64,000 nt of DNA from NCBI GenBank assembly GCA_002015125.1, contig MUYB01000026.1, positions 62,001 to 126,000 of the forward strand. Direction: 5' to 3'. Origin of the DNA: [Haemophilus] felis (lineage in GTDB: Bacteria; Pseudomonadota; Gammaproteobacteria; Enterobacterales; Pasteurellaceae). A program made the position numbers and the translations under genes. The first letter of the stretch is position 1. Each line of letters opens with the position of its first letter. The notes beneath the pieces were generated by a model that was given only the letters and a program-made list of their open reading frames with translations, did no database searches and was not told the origin of the DNA. Positions 47,281 through 56,400 of the stretch are shown here, one piece after another.

Positions 47281-48382
47281 AGGCTAAAAAATGATTATTA
47301 TCGCCACGGAGCAATTCCATTAATTTCGGGTGAATAAATAATTTATCTCGCCCGAGGGTTAATTCTTGTAAGACACCGATTTCACAAAGTGCTTGCAGAT
47401 ATTTAGAAGCGGTTTGACGTTTGGCAATGCCTGCTTTTTCTAAATTTAAAATGCGAGTATAAGGTTGTTCAAACAAAATATCGACCAATTCGTGGCTATA
47501 AATTTGGGGTAACTTAGTTTGAATAAAATGTCGAGTTTCAACAGTTAATGCTTTAATGGCTTCAATTTTTGCGACCGTCCATTCCGCCGTTTCTTCAATC
47601 CCTTTTAAGATATAAAGAACCCATTCTTGCCAATTTTGTTGGCTAGTGACCTCTGATAATAAGCGATAATAATCTGCTTTGTTCGCAATAATATATCGGC
47701 TTAAATACAAAATCGGCAGGGTTAACAACCCTTTTTCAATTAAAAGCAAGCTATTTAGCACACGCCCCGTCCTCCCATTCCCGTCCGTAAAAGGGTGAAT
47801 GGCTTCAAATTGATGATGTGCGACGGCAAGAATAATCAATGGATCGAGATCATCACTTTGATGAATAAACTTTTCCCAGTTGGCTAATTTATCTCGAATG
47901 CGTTGCTCGCCTTCAGGTGGTGTGTAGATAGTTTCACCATTGATGTCACTGCGTAAAGCGGTGCCTGTTACTTTACGAATATCCATCGCTCTACCTTTGA
48001 TTTCACTACAAACTAATACCGCTGTTTGAGTACATAAAGGTAAACGGCTTAAACTTTGGAAACCTGAAAATAAAGCTGTTCGATACCGCAATGCCTCTTT
48101 TGTGTTGGGATCTTGCTCTTCATTTTCGAGCTGTAAAGATTGGAACAACTTGTCTGTTGTCGTCACAATGTTTTCAATTTCGCTACTTGCCCGAGCTTCC
48201 ATTATCGGTAAGGTATTGATTAACATTGCTTGATTTGGAATAAGCTCTGCAGCTTGTTTCAATTCAGCTAAAGCAGCCCGTGCTTTTATTGCCTGCTTTA
48301 AAATAGCTTTAGTTTCAAGCTCGTCTTGTGGTGGTAATTCAGGTAGATGATTGTAAGGTAAGTTGGGGTTCCAATTTTTCAT
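47264..48382 (-). CDS. Fic/DOC-family AMP-transferase
   Basis: 372 residues from the ATG at 48382 ([18 protein letters not shown]). N-terminal Fic_N with an inhibitory helix motif SSEIENI near 68, so the enzyme carries its own autoinhibition. Core motif [12 protein letters not shown] near 200 is complete, followed by a C-terminal winged helix ([20 protein letters not shown]). Fic enzymes AMPylate proteins. It is an accessory gene between BtrH-type and ABC genes. Its last 17 nt lie inside the ABC ATPase start, so its C-terminus is borrowed from that sequence. Confidence 0.92.
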   Translation of the reverse strand: MKNWNPNLPYNHLPELPPQDELETKAILKQAIKARAALAELKQAAELIPNQAMLINTLPIMEARASSEIENIVTTTDKLFQSLQLENEEQDPNTKEALRYRTALFSGFQSLSRLPLCTQTAVLVCSEIKGRAMDIRKVTGTALRSDINGETIYTPPEGEQRIRDKLANWEKFIHQSDDLDPLIILAVAHHQFEAIHPFTDGNGRTGRVLNSLLLIEKGLLTLPILYLSRYIIANKADYYRLLSEVTSQQNWQEWVLYILKGIEETAEWTVAKIEAIKALTVETRHFIQTKLPQIYSHELVDILFEQPYTRILNLEKAGIAKRQTASKYLQALCEIGVLQELTLGRDKLFIHPKLMELLRGDNNHFLAYDQHQ

Positions 48383-48421
48383 CTTTAAAAAAATGTGAAT
48401 TTTAAACAGATTAAAAGTATA

Positions 48422-48446
48422 TGTTGATGCGATAAACATATCAACA
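48422..48446. promoter_or_regulatory. Inverted repeat upstream of the Fic gene
   Basis: TGTTGAT and ATCAACA are exact inverted arms 11 nt apart, in a 106-nt AT-rich gap. Near-identical direct repeats TTTTAAACAGATTA and TTTTAAACACATTA flank it. It could be an operator for the winged-helix Fic protein. Confidence 0.4.
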
Positions 48447-48488
48447 AAATACCTTTAAAAATCTGAATATTTTAAACACATTATCAAA

Positions 48489-49490
48489 CTAACCCGATAA
48501 ACTCCGCCAAAGCATTCGCTCTTTTTCTGCTATCGGTCTCAAAAATGCCGCCACTTCTTTGTATCCTTCCACTGTCGGTTTTTTGCACTGTTTTACGCAA
48601 AGACTGGCAAATTGTCGCCATTGATCACCAATTTCAGTCATTTGGATTGATGCCTGTTTGAACGTCGGTTCTTGGCAGATTTCAGCGGCTTGTTCTAAAA
48701 AGTAAGCGTATAAATAACGGAAACCAGCACCGCCCGTGCCAATCTCTTCTTGCATTCGCACAATATGCCCAAGGTAGAGTTTTTTGTATTTTTCCGATTT
48801 GTTACTTGTCGCAAGCTTTTCAATTGAGCTTGCCACAGTGTGAATGCCTTTTACCCCCACAAAAAAGAGTGGCGCAAGCATCTGTTTTGCCTGTTTGCGA
48901 ATGGCTTTGCGGATTAAATTCGGTAGATCAAGCGGTGTGTTTTGCGGATTTTTTTGCAAAAAATACATCAAACCTTTTGCTGCCAACGCCCCTTTAGCAA
49001 ACCGAGCTTTTTGCAAATCTGCCACCGAGCAACGTTGCACCGTTTCAAATACAGGATCGCTGATCAAATATTCCCCTTGCTCCTTGCCATACACCAACAA
49101 ATTGTGTGCGTTAAAATGGAATCGCATTTCAGGCGGAAAATAAGGCAGCCAGAAAACGGAAGTCTGCAAGCCGACTAATTCACCTTGTTCAAGGGCTTGA
49201 TCAAGTGCTTTTTGCCCTTCATCTTCCGAGCGGAAGTTCCGCATTTTCAAAGGTAGCCTAAGGCTTTTGCTGATATTTTTGATGATCGACTTCGGCGGCA
49301 TTCGATAGGAAATCAATGGCATACCACCGACCTTGATAATCGGCAAATACACAAAAGTTAAAGCGTGAGCCAAGCCAAACACCATTGCTTCATTAAGATC
49401 AATGCCATTGGCTTTTAACATCGTGGACATCACACCACTCTCGCAATGGGCGGTGTGTTGGTGGGTAAAAGTGTTAGGTATATGATACAT
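48489..49490 (-). CDS. BtrH N-terminal domain protein, probable acyltransferase
   Basis: 333 residues. The N-terminus HTAHCESGVMSTMLKANGID followed by EAMVFGLAHALTFVYLP matches the BtrH_N family, with candidate catalytic Cys near 16, His in FNAHNLLVYG and Asp in LISDPVF. BtrH itself moves an acyl group from an ACP to an aminoglycoside. Here, beside darA/darB and an aryl polyene ketosynthase set, it is a good candidate for joining polyenyl-ACP to the resorcinol hydroxyl. That reaction is inference. AAGG precedes the ATG, which overlaps the FRG gene end by 17 nt. Confidence 0.8.
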   Translation of the reverse strand: MYHIPNTFTHQHTAHCESGVMSTMLKANGIDLNEAMVFGLAHALTFVYLPIIKVGGMPLISYRMPPKSIIKNISKSLRLPLKMRNFRSEDEGQKALDQALEQGELVGLQTSVFWLPYFPPEMRFHFNAHNLLVYGKEQGEYLISDPVFETVQRCSVADLQKARFAKGALAAKGLMYFLQKNPQNTPLDLPNLIRKAIRKQAKQMLAPLFFVGVKGIHTVASSIEKLATSNKSEKYKKLYLGHIVRMQEEIGTGGAGFRYLYAYFLEQAAEICQEPTFKQASIQMTEIGDQWRQFASLCVKQCKKPTVEGYKEVAAFLRPIAEKERMLWRSLSG

Positions 49491-50289
49491 GCCTTATTAA
49501 CTCTATATCATTCTTTTGAGAAGTTGAATGACTTAACATTTCTAACTCTAATAAACATAATTTAGCTGCGCCAGTTAAATCAGGATATATAGTTGCATGA
49601 TGAATATCCATCATAAATAAATGTTTTAAAATTTTTTCTCTCTCTGTATTAGGAATATTAATTTTAAACATTATAGGCCGTTTAGTTTCTCCTTCGAATT
49701 CCCTTTCAACCCATTCTCTCATATCAAAATTTATTGGTTGCTTAGTAAATACTCCAGATTGAGATAGTAGTCTATTATCAGAGCTCTTACTTAACTCAAT
49801 AAGTCTAAATTCATCATGAAAATCTTTGCCTTGATTATATTTCTCCATTCTCTCTGAAATAAACCTTGTTATCCCCCAAATACTTCTGAAATCTGTGCTT
49901 GGAGGCTTCTTATCTTCAAATGCAAAAAATAACGCTATAAAAAGAGCTGAAGTCCAATCTAAAAATGGTGTAGCCAATCCATAATGCTGACCTAAAGCCC
50001 AAATTTCATCATCATTATTAGGAATAGCAACTCTACCACGAATAGCCATTTTAAAATTATTCAAGAGAGTATCATATGTACTATTTAATGCTACTCGAGG
50101 ATCTAATCTTGGAATAAATCTGTCTAGAGTTGTAGTCAATTTCCAACTTGAGTCTCTTTGCCCACGAAAATAAATTTTACTCATTCCATCAGAAAAAAAT
50201 GAACTAAATTCTAGAAATTCAAAATAATTATTAACTGTAAGATCTAAAACTCCATTAGATATTATAGCTCTTGAAAAGATATTATTCAT
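49474..50289 (-). CDS. FRG-domain protein
   Basis: 271 residues. FRG motif KIYFRGQRDSSWKLTTTLDR near 38-57, then GLATPFLDWTSALFIALFFAF, the second conserved block of PF08867. FRG proteins occur in mobile and defence-associated contexts; biochemical function unknown. The gene is visibly more AT-rich than its neighbours, has a strong GGAGG site, and sits between two core cluster genes, so it is probably inserted. Its stop is 17 nt inside the next gene. Confidence 0.85.
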   Translation of the reverse strand: MNNIFSRAIISNGVLDLTVNNYFEFLEFSSFFSDGMSKIYFRGQRDSSWKLTTTLDRFIPRLDPRVALNSTYDTLLNNFKMAIRGRVAIPNNDDEIWALGQHYGLATPFLDWTSALFIALFFAFEDKKPPSTDFRSIWGITRFISERMEKYNQGKDFHDEFRLIELSKSSDNRLLSQSGVFTKQPINFDMREWVEREFEGETKRPIMFKINIPNTEREKILKHLFMMDIHHATIYPDLTGAAKLCLLELEMLSHSTSQKNDIELIRHVSYT

Positions 50290-50302
50290 AAGTAGCCTCC
50301 AG

Positions 50303-50689
50303 TTAAATGCTTAATTCAGAAAATTGTATCCCAAACACCCCCGCATACACCGCCAATTTTTCTTCCGACAACTTCGCAAACACCTCAGGTCTAAAATGTC
50401 GTTTGATTTGCCATTGCCAAAAGCCTGTGGCTTGGGCAAGGGTGGGTAGATCGTAGCGGTTTTTGTACATTAGGTAGTAAATTGGGGATTTTTCGCCGTT
50501 TTTGACCGCTTGTAGGGCGGCTTCAGCTTGTTGTTCTAGCTCATCAACGGCTTGTTGGGTGGCGAACTCTTCCGTTTGCCAGCCTGAACTGGTGGTGGTT
50601 TGGTAGCGACCGTTTGCGGTGGCGTACACTACTTTTTTCTGTCCACGGAAGATTTTACTGTCGTCTTGCGGTATGTTTTTTATATCCAT
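50303..50689 (-). CDS. Small conserved-looking protein of the cluster, function unknown
   Basis: 128 residues from the ATG at 50689 with AAGGATC upstream. Not recognised. N-terminal half is polar and Gln-rich (VDELEQQAEAALQAV); the C-terminal half (YKNRYDLPTLAQATGFWQWQ) has the look of a helix-turn-helix-like helical bundle. Position directly after darB suggests a resorcinol-related or regulatory role. It carries a full Actinobacillus-type uptake word at 50505-50513. Confidence 0.6.
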   Translation of the reverse strand: MDIKNIPQDDSKIFRGQKKVVYATANGRYQTTTSSGWQTEEFATQQAVDELEQQAEAALQAVKNGEKSPIYYLMYKNRYDLPTLAQATGFWQWQIKRHFRPEVFAKLSEEKLAVYAGVFGIQFSELSI

Positions 50690-50726
50690 TTGAGATCCTT
50701 GGCAATTTTGCAAAAACGGGCAACAT

Positions 50727-51875
50727 TCACTCCCCGTTGTGAATGACCTCTAATAACATAAAGCAGGAAGAAAAACGCCCACTTTCAGGCACATAGCACA
50801 GCACTTTTTGCCCTGTTTTTAGTTTGTGAGTACGGGTAAATTCTTCCAACATAATATAGATAGAAGCCGAACCCGTGTTGCCTTTGGTGGTGAGATTGGT
50901 GAACCATTTTTCTTGGGGAATAACAAAGCCAATCCGCTCCAACCCTTCGCTTAATTTATTGCGGAAGAAACCCGATGAGTAGTGTGGCAATAAATAATCG
51001 ATCTCTTCGGCGGTTAAGCGGTATTTTTCAATAAGACGAGAGAGTGCTTTTTCGACGGTGTAGCGAACAATGTTTTCATTCAGCAGTTTTACGTCTTGTT
51101 TCACTGCCATCACGCTGCGTTTATCCCGTTCTGTCTGCGACATATTTTTCCAACTGGTGTAATTGCCGTCCACAAAATCCGCCCCAGCGTACATACAAAC
51201 AGGCATTTCGTTAGCGTAAGAAATCAGCTCAATCCAATGGATTTTAAAACTTAGTCCCGTTGCGTTTGGTTGGTTGCTTAAATACACGGCACCCGCCCCA
51301 TCGGATAGCATCCAACGTAAGAAATCTTTCTCGAAGCCAATTTCAGGTTTGGCATCTTCAAGTTGTTTGGCATTCACTTCGGCTTTGAAATTCTCACTTC
51401 GCATAATGGCGGAAGCACATTCAGATGCCACCGCCACCGCATTTTGATGTTCGCCTGTTCGTACGGCATTGAAAGCGTGTTTCATCGCAGCCATTCCTGC
51501 AACGCAAACTCCTGAAAAAGACATCACTTCCATTGGCGGTGCATTTTCCAATAAGCCGTGCACCATCACGCCTTGCCCTGGCATAATTTGATCGGGATAA
51601 GAAGTGGCAACCGCAAGGCTGGTAAAATCATTGGCAGAAATACCTAAGGATTTCACCGCTTGCACCGCTAATTCCGTGCTGGTGTGGGTGGATTGGCGTG
51701 TGATCGGATCAATGGCATAGTGGCGTTGTTCAATGCCGTTGGAACGCAAAATCATTTTCCGCACCCGTGATGGCACATCGCCCACCATACCAAGCACTTG
51801 TTCCATTTGGTCGTTGCCGACAGGTTCGTTGGGTAAAAAAGCAGAAATATGATTTAGGTAAACATCGGATAACAT
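50727..51875 (-). CDS. darB: DarB-type ketosynthase of dialkylresorcinol synthesis
   Basis: 382 residues of the KAS III fold. Catalytic Cys in MSFSGVCVAGMAAMKHA near 118, His in LLPHYSSGFFRNKL near 290 and Asn in TTKGNTGSASIYIML near 325. DarB enzymes condense two beta-ketoacyl units to a cyclohexanedione that becomes a dialkylresorcinol. Next to DarA and inside an APE cluster, it marks a flexirubin-like or resorcinol-signal pathway. 4 nt separate it from darA. Confidence 0.9.
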   Translation of the reverse strand: MLSDVYLNHISAFLPNEPVGNDQMEQVLGMVGDVPSRVRKMILRSNGIEQRHYAIDPITRQSTHTSTELAVQAVKSLGISANDFTSLAVATSYPDQIMPGQGVMVHGLLENAPPMEVMSFSGVCVAGMAAMKHAFNAVRTGEHQNAVAVASECASAIMRSENFKAEVNAKQLEDAKPEIGFEKDFLRWMLSDGAGAVYLSNQPNATGLSFKIHWIELISYANEMPVCMYAGADFVDGNYTSWKNMSQTERDKRSVMAVKQDVKLLNENIVRYTVEKALSRLIEKYRLTAEEIDYLLPHYSSGFFRNKLSEGLERIGFVIPQEKWFTNLTTKGNTGSASIYIMLEEFTRTHKLKTGQKVLCYVPESGRFSSCFMLLEVIHNGE

Positions 51876-51879
51876 TCAA

Positions 51880-52794
51880 TTATTCCCCAGAAGGTTCAGC
51901 AAAATAGCGTTTTTGTTGAGCGAGTTTATTTTTTAATAATGGGCGTAATAGCCACTTAATCACGGCACTGATTGGCACTACCGTTAAAATCATTACCACC
52001 AAAAAGACGACATATAGATAAAGCACCGCTTGGCGTAAAGGCGGAGAAATTTGTCCGCACTTCATCAGCAATTTGCCCCACAAATAGAAACTACGGTGTC
52101 CCACTTTTTCGCTCATCATCAGTTTTTCGTCGATTTTCACCGCCTGCATATTGTGGAAAATGGTGCGATCAAGCGGTCGGCTTTCCCGAAAAATTTGCAA
52201 AATTTTTTCACCAAAACGGCTGGCGTCGGCAAGCTCGCTCTCTGCAATGCCTGCACTGGGTAGCCATTTATAATGTTGTTTATTGCCTGTGAGCATCCAC
52301 GCAGGTGTGGTGATAAAACTTGCCCAATCGTTGGATTGATCGACTTTTACCACGTTGCCGATAAGCGTTGCCCCAGCGTTAGCAAGCAAGGTTTTCATTT
52401 TTTCTTGTGCCATCAGCCACATATTGCGACAGCCGATCAGCGTAATCACGGGCGTGTCTTTTAAAATGCTTTTGGCTTGTTCGCTTTGCATAAAGGCGGT
52501 AATGGGTTGAGAGGGCGATAGGAACCAAACCGTATAGGCAATAATAATTAAATCGTATTTTTTTTGCTGAAAATGTGGGGGCACAATGGGGGCAGGGCGT
52601 AAATGCACCGTTTCAGGGAAAATGTTAAAAAAAGGGGTAAATTTCCACGGAAAAGGGAAAGGCGGCGTGGGCTGAATGCAAAAATGCTCAAGCTGAATAT
52701 CGGCTTGAGCGGTGAGTGGGCGGACGAAACTTTCCGCCAATACGGTGAGCTGCCCTGTTTGCGAATAAGAGACGATCAGGATATTTTTTGCCAT
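51880..52794 (-). CDS. darA: DarA, dialkylresorcinol condensing/aromatising enzyme
   Basis: 304 residues from the ATG at 52794, which overlaps the ketosynthase stop as TAATG. Flavodoxin-like N-terminus ILIVSYSQTGQLTVLAESF with a phosphate-binding turn and IIIAYTVWFLSPSQPI; C-terminal region has a membrane segment (LYLYVVFLVVMILTVVPISA). The family is the dialkylresorcinol condensing enzyme DarA, which works with DarB to give the aromatic resorcinol. FMN use is inferred from the fold. Confidence 0.87.
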   Translation of the reverse strand: MAKNILIVSYSQTGQLTVLAESFVRPLTAQADIQLEHFCIQPTPPFPFPWKFTPFFNIFPETVHLRPAPIVPPHFQQKKYDLIIIAYTVWFLSPSQPITAFMQSEQAKSILKDTPVITLIGCRNMWLMAQEKMKTLLANAGATLIGNVVKVDQSNDWASFITTPAWMLTGNKQHYKWLPSAGIAESELADASRFGEKILQIFRESRPLDRTIFHNMQAVKIDEKLMMSEKVGHRSFYLWGKLLMKCGQISPPLRQAVLYLYVVFLVVMILTVVPISAVIKWLLRPLLKNKLAQQKRYFAEPSGE

Positions 52795-54038
52795 TATTGC
52801 CCTGTCCAACGTTTAAAAATCAGAGATGTATTAACACCACCGAAAGCGAAATTATTGTTCATAACATAGTCAGTTGTAATTTCTCGACCATCGCCTTGAA
52901 TGTAATCCAATTTTCCGCAACGCTCATCAATATGGTCTAAATTGATAGTCGGGGCAAACCAGCCATCTCGCATCATTTCAATGGAAAACCACGATTCCAA
53001 GGCACCGCAAGCGCCTAGCGTATGCCCAAGATAACTTTTTTGTGAACTCAGTGGAATGTTGCCGAATACCGCTTCGGTGGCTTGGGTTTCCGCAATATCG
53101 CCTTGCTCGGTGGCGGTACCGTGTCCGTTCACATAGCCAATTTGGCTTGGGGAAATGCCAGCGTCTTTAATGGCAAGTTCCATACAGCGTTGCATGGTTT
53201 CTTTTTGCGGACGGGTGACGTGACTGCCGTCGCTGTTCGCTCCATAGCCCACCACTTCGGCGATAATATTCGCCCCACGAGCCAAGGCGTGTTCTAACTC
53301 TTCTAACACAAACATTCCCGCCCCTTCACCAATCACCAAACCATCACGCTGCTGATCGTAAGGGCGTGGTGTGTGTTTAGGCGTGTCATTTTGACGGCTT
53401 GCAGCATAAAGCGAGTCGAAAACATACACTTCTGACGGACAAAACTCTTCGCCGCCACCTGCTAACATCATTGGGATTAAGCCGTATTTAATTGCTTCAT
53501 AGGAATAGCCAATGGCTTGGCTACCTGAAGAACAAGCACTGGATGTGGGGATAATTCTGCCCGTTAAGCCAAAGAAAATGCCGATATTGGCTGCGGTGGT
53601 GTGGGGCATCATTCGCACATAGGTGTTGGCGTTAAAGCTGTCAGATTGCCCAGTCATCAGTAATTCGCCTACATCTCGAATATCTTTTGTGCTGCCTGTT
53701 GAAGAACCGCATGCCACGCCCATTCTGCCATCTGTGAGAGTAGGATCGATGGCGCCATTGGCATATAAACCTGCATCAGCCAACGCTTGCTCGGTTGCAT
53801 CTACACATAATTGTGAAACTCGCCCCATACTGCGTAACTGCTTGCGTGTCCAATGTTTAGGGTGTTCGTAATTTGGGATCGGGGCTCCAAGCAAGGCTTC
53901 CAATTCAGGGTAACGCTCTGCCCAACCGTCCATTTTTTGCACCGCATTTTGCTTGCGTTGAAATGCGACTTTAATGTCTTGCCACTCTCGACCAAAGGCA
54001 GTAATACCACCAATGCCTGTTATTACAACTCGCTTCAT
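52794..54038 (-). CDS. apeR: Beta-ketoacyl-ACP synthase (ApeR-like)
   Basis: 414 residues from the ATG at 54038 (MKRVVITGIGGITAFGREW) with GAGAGAGAAA upstream. FabF-type: Cys in TSSACSSGSQAIGYS, His in VNGHGTATEQGD, Lys/His in SQKSYLGHTLGACGALES. The last of the O-P-Q-R order of aryl polyene clusters; ApeR-type enzymes act as homodimeric ketosynthases. Coupled to darA by TAATG. Confidence 0.88.
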   Translation of the reverse strand: MKRVVITGIGGITAFGREWQDIKVAFQRKQNAVQKMDGWAERYPELEALLGAPIPNYEHPKHWTRKQLRSMGRVSQLCVDATEQALADAGLYANGAIDPTLTDGRMGVACGSSTGSTKDIRDVGELLMTGQSDSFNANTYVRMMPHTTAANIGIFFGLTGRIIPTSSACSSGSQAIGYSYEAIKYGLIPMMLAGGGEEFCPSEVYVFDSLYAASRQNDTPKHTPRPYDQQRDGLVIGEGAGMFVLEELEHALARGANIIAEVVGYGANSDGSHVTRPQKETMQRCMELAIKDAGISPSQIGYVNGHGTATEQGDIAETQATEAVFGNIPLSSQKSYLGHTLGACGALESWFSIEMMRDGWFAPTINLDHIDERCGKLDYIQGDGREITTDYVMNNNFAFGGVNTSLIFKRWTGQ

Positions 54039-54083
54039 TTTCTCTCTCTTGTTTGCAAAATCGTTTTCCAATCTCACCGCTTG

Positions 54084-54812
54084 TTAGCACAAACCGCCAT
54101 TCACAGCGATGACCTGACGGGTAATATAAGCCGCTTTTTCGTCCATTAAAAATTGCACAGTGTGTGCCACTTCGTCAGGATCCCCCATTCGCCCTGCTGG
54201 GATCATTTTTAGAATTTCATCAACAGGCACATTTTCATCCAAAATATCCGTATCAATTAAACCCGGTGCCACGCAGTTTACCGTAATCTTCCGTTTTGCC
54301 AGTTCAATCGCTAACGCCTTCGCTGCTCCAATAATGCCTGCTTTGGATGCACTATAATTCACTTGTCCACGATTGCCGATTAAGCCAGATACAGACGTAA
54401 TACACACAATTCGTCCCGCTTTGCGACGGCGGATCATCGGCATCATAATCGGATGAAGCACATTGTAAAAACTGTCTAAATTGGTGCGTAACACGGTGTC
54501 CCAATCGTTCTCCGTTAAGGCTGGAAAAGCATTATCACGGGTCAACCCTGCATTTAATACCACGCCATAATAAGCACCAAAGTGCTCCACATCTGCCGTG
54601 AGTTTCTCTGCCACTTCCGCTCGATTTGCCACATCAAACTGCAACATCCTTGCATTTTGCCCGAAGGATCTCACCGCTTGTGCCACCGCTTCCGCTTCGT
54701 CCACCCGAGAACGGCAATGCACCACAATATCATAACCTTGCTCCGCTAACTTCAAGGCAATCGCCTTGCCAATGCCACGGCTAGAGCCGGTGATTAAAAC
54801 TGTATTGCTCAT
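54084..54812 (-). CDS. apeQ: 3-ketoacyl-ACP reductase (ApeQ-like, FabG family)
   Basis: 242 residues. SDR: NAD(P) loop TGSSRGIGKAIALKLAEQG, NAGLTRDNAF, catalytic Ser in ITSVSGLIGN and YSASKAGIIG. It reduces each 3-ketoacyl-ACP during polyene growth. Actinobacillus-type uptake words at 54075-54083 and 54673-54681. It begins 12 nt after the AlbA_2 gene stop. Confidence 0.9.
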   Translation of the reverse strand: MSNTVLITGSSRGIGKAIALKLAEQGYDIVVHCRSRVDEAEAVAQAVRSFGQNARMLQFDVANRAEVAEKLTADVEHFGAYYGVVLNAGLTRDNAFPALTENDWDTVLRTNLDSFYNVLHPIMMPMIRRRKAGRIVCITSVSGLIGNRGQVNYSASKAGIIGAAKALAIELAKRKITVNCVAPGLIDTDILDENVPVDEILKMIPAGRMGDPDEVAHTVQFLMDEKAAYITRQVIAVNGGLC

Positions 54813-54821
54813 CTTATTTCC

Positions 54822-54830
54822 CTACTATTT
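54822..54830. repeat. 9-bp direct repeat, right end of insert
   Basis: CTACTATTT (plus sense) at the stop of the AlbA_2 gene. An identical copy at 56395-56403 brackets the gene with the decamer tract, like a target-site duplication. Confidence 0.6.
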
Positions 54831-56258
54831 TTTGAGTGTGTAATATTGGGTTGGATCTTTTGGACTTAATCCATGCCAAGTAAGAATCCCTTTTTGTTCT
54901 AATCCCTTTAATATTCGACTAGCAGTAATATGACTACGATTTAATATCTCTTTTACCACCTTTACACTAATCGTTTTGTTTGTATATAAGTGCTGTAAAA
55001 CAAGAATTTCATATTGACTTAACGTATCCATCAGATCTTCAGTCAAAATCTTCTCAATTTGCTCTAACTCTCTTAAAGTACGATGTTCAATATTATTTTC
55101 TAGAATCAATTTTACCGAATTATCATTCGGTTCAAGATATAAAGGGCTATTAAGTTGATAAGCTTTCATTTCCTCAATCATTCGATTTACACCTTCATTC
55201 AACTCTTTTACCCAACCAAATTCGTAGAGTACTCTTGCAATCCTCGGATTGCGAGAAAAACGCGTGTAATACATATTTTCAAGTGTGACTGGGCGAGGTA
55301 AACCACCTGGGCTGAAAATTTCTAGACGATCATCAAACATTGAAATTCGAATACAATCCCCTTGATTACTGTAGCTACGGTGGGTAACTGCATTAACAAC
55401 TCCCTCTAACCAAGCAAATTCTGGATATTCATCAATTTTGATGAATTTTCCATTATCATCTAAGCGTTGGAATTCTCTCAATTGATTTTTTAAAATTGAT
55501 TTTGTACTTTCAATAAGCCTAGGAATAGGTTCCTCTAGCATTAACTCTTTAACGACATTAAAAGATTTACCCACTAACGGTGCTTTGCCTTCATAACGGA
55601 GAAAACGCAAGCGAGCATTGGGAAAATATCGAGTTGGATTTTTACCAAAAAGTAAAATACAAGCATTAGTCAATTTTCCATCTTTCGTCATTAAATCTCG
55701 AGCTTGGAGTATTTCCTCAATAGAGCGGTTAGTTTGTAATTTAAGGCGATATTCTTCTAATAAAGCGAGATCAAGATCTTCAAAATCTACTCTCTCAATA
55801 GGTTGATCTTCAAATACTCGTTGGCTTTTTTCATATTCCAACTGCAAGCGTTGCTCAAAGCTCAATTCCAGCGTTTGATCTTTTGAGCGTAGAAATACTT
55901 TATCATCATGCGAGACAATTACCCGGCTATTGGAAGATGAAATCTCAAAGACTAAAATATGATCAGGTAAATCTTTGTTATTTCTCACATCCAATAGCTG
56001 ATAAGTTACAGGGATTGGCATTTTTTGCAAATTCTTCAATGCGTGGATAAAGTCTTCTGGTCTATGTGCTTTTGGGTAGTTAAAGCCTGTGATTTGTCCA
56101 TCATCTTCAATACCAATCACTAATAAGCCACCATCAGCATTGGCAAAACCGATTAAGTGACGTAGTATTTCTTTAGGCTCTTTCCTAGCACTTTTACGAT
56201 CAAAGGATTTATCTTCTTTGCGAGTGGAAAAACTCTCTATGTTATATGTGTCATGCAT
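54825..56258 (-). CDS. AlbA_2/HATPase_c_4 transcription-regulator-like ATP-binding protein
   Basis: 477 residues. AlbA_2 (Schlafen-type) domain about 15-130: DFRKSARKE-like start seen as DRKSARKEPKEILRHLIGFANADGGLLVIGIEDDG. A GHKL ATPase-like block follows (EFAWLEGVVNAVTHRSYSNQ; DRLEIFSPGGLPRP), then a C-terminal winged helix (about 405-477; ISVKVVKEILNRSHITASRI). Such proteins are often called RecG-like or regulatory, with roles in stress or phage defence. It splits the otherwise contiguous ApeP and ApeQ genes, is AT-rich, has no visible Shine-Dalgarno, and starts right after fourteen decamer repeats. Confidence 0.87.
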   Translation of the reverse strand: MHDTYNIESFSTRKEDKSFDRKSARKEPKEILRHLIGFANADGGLLVIGIEDDGQITGFNYPKAHRPEDFIHALKNLQKMPIPVTYQLLDVRNNKDLPDHILVFEISSSNSRVIVSHDDKVFLRSKDQTLELSFEQRLQLEYEKSQRVFEDQPIERVDFEDLDLALLEEYRLKLQTNRSIEEILQARDLMTKDGKLTNACILLFGKNPTRYFPNARLRFLRYEGKAPLVGKSFNVVKELMLEEPIPRLIESTKSILKNQLREFQRLDDNGKFIKIDEYPEFAWLEGVVNAVTHRSYSNQGDCIRISMFDDRLEIFSPGGLPRPVTLENMYYTRFSRNPRIARVLYEFGWVKELNEGVNRMIEEMKAYQLNSPLYLEPNDNSVKLILENNIEHRTLRELEQIEKILTEDLMDTLSQYEILVLQHLYTNKTISVKVVKEILNRSHITASRILKGLEQKGILTWHGLSPKDPTQYYTLKK

Positions 56259-56260
56259 AA

Positions 56261-56400
56261 TTAACTACTATTAACTACTATTAACTACTATTAACTACTA
56301 TTAACTACTATTAACTACTATTAACTACTATTAACTACTATTAACTACTATTAACTACTATTAACTACTATTAACTACTATTAACTACTATTAACTACTA
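56261..56400. repeat. 10-bp tandem repeat, TTAACTACTA x 14
   Basis: Fourteen exact copies with no mismatch fill the gap between the dehydratase gene and the AlbA_2 gene. On the transcribed strand the unit is TAGTAGTTAA, which places stops in all three frames. The dehydratase stop codon TAG is itself part of the last unit. The 10-bp period matches one DNA helical turn. Confidence 0.98.

Noticed and set aside
56261..56400. Considered whether the decamer array is a CRISPR
   Set aside because: No spacers; units are contiguous 10-mers and no cas genes are present.
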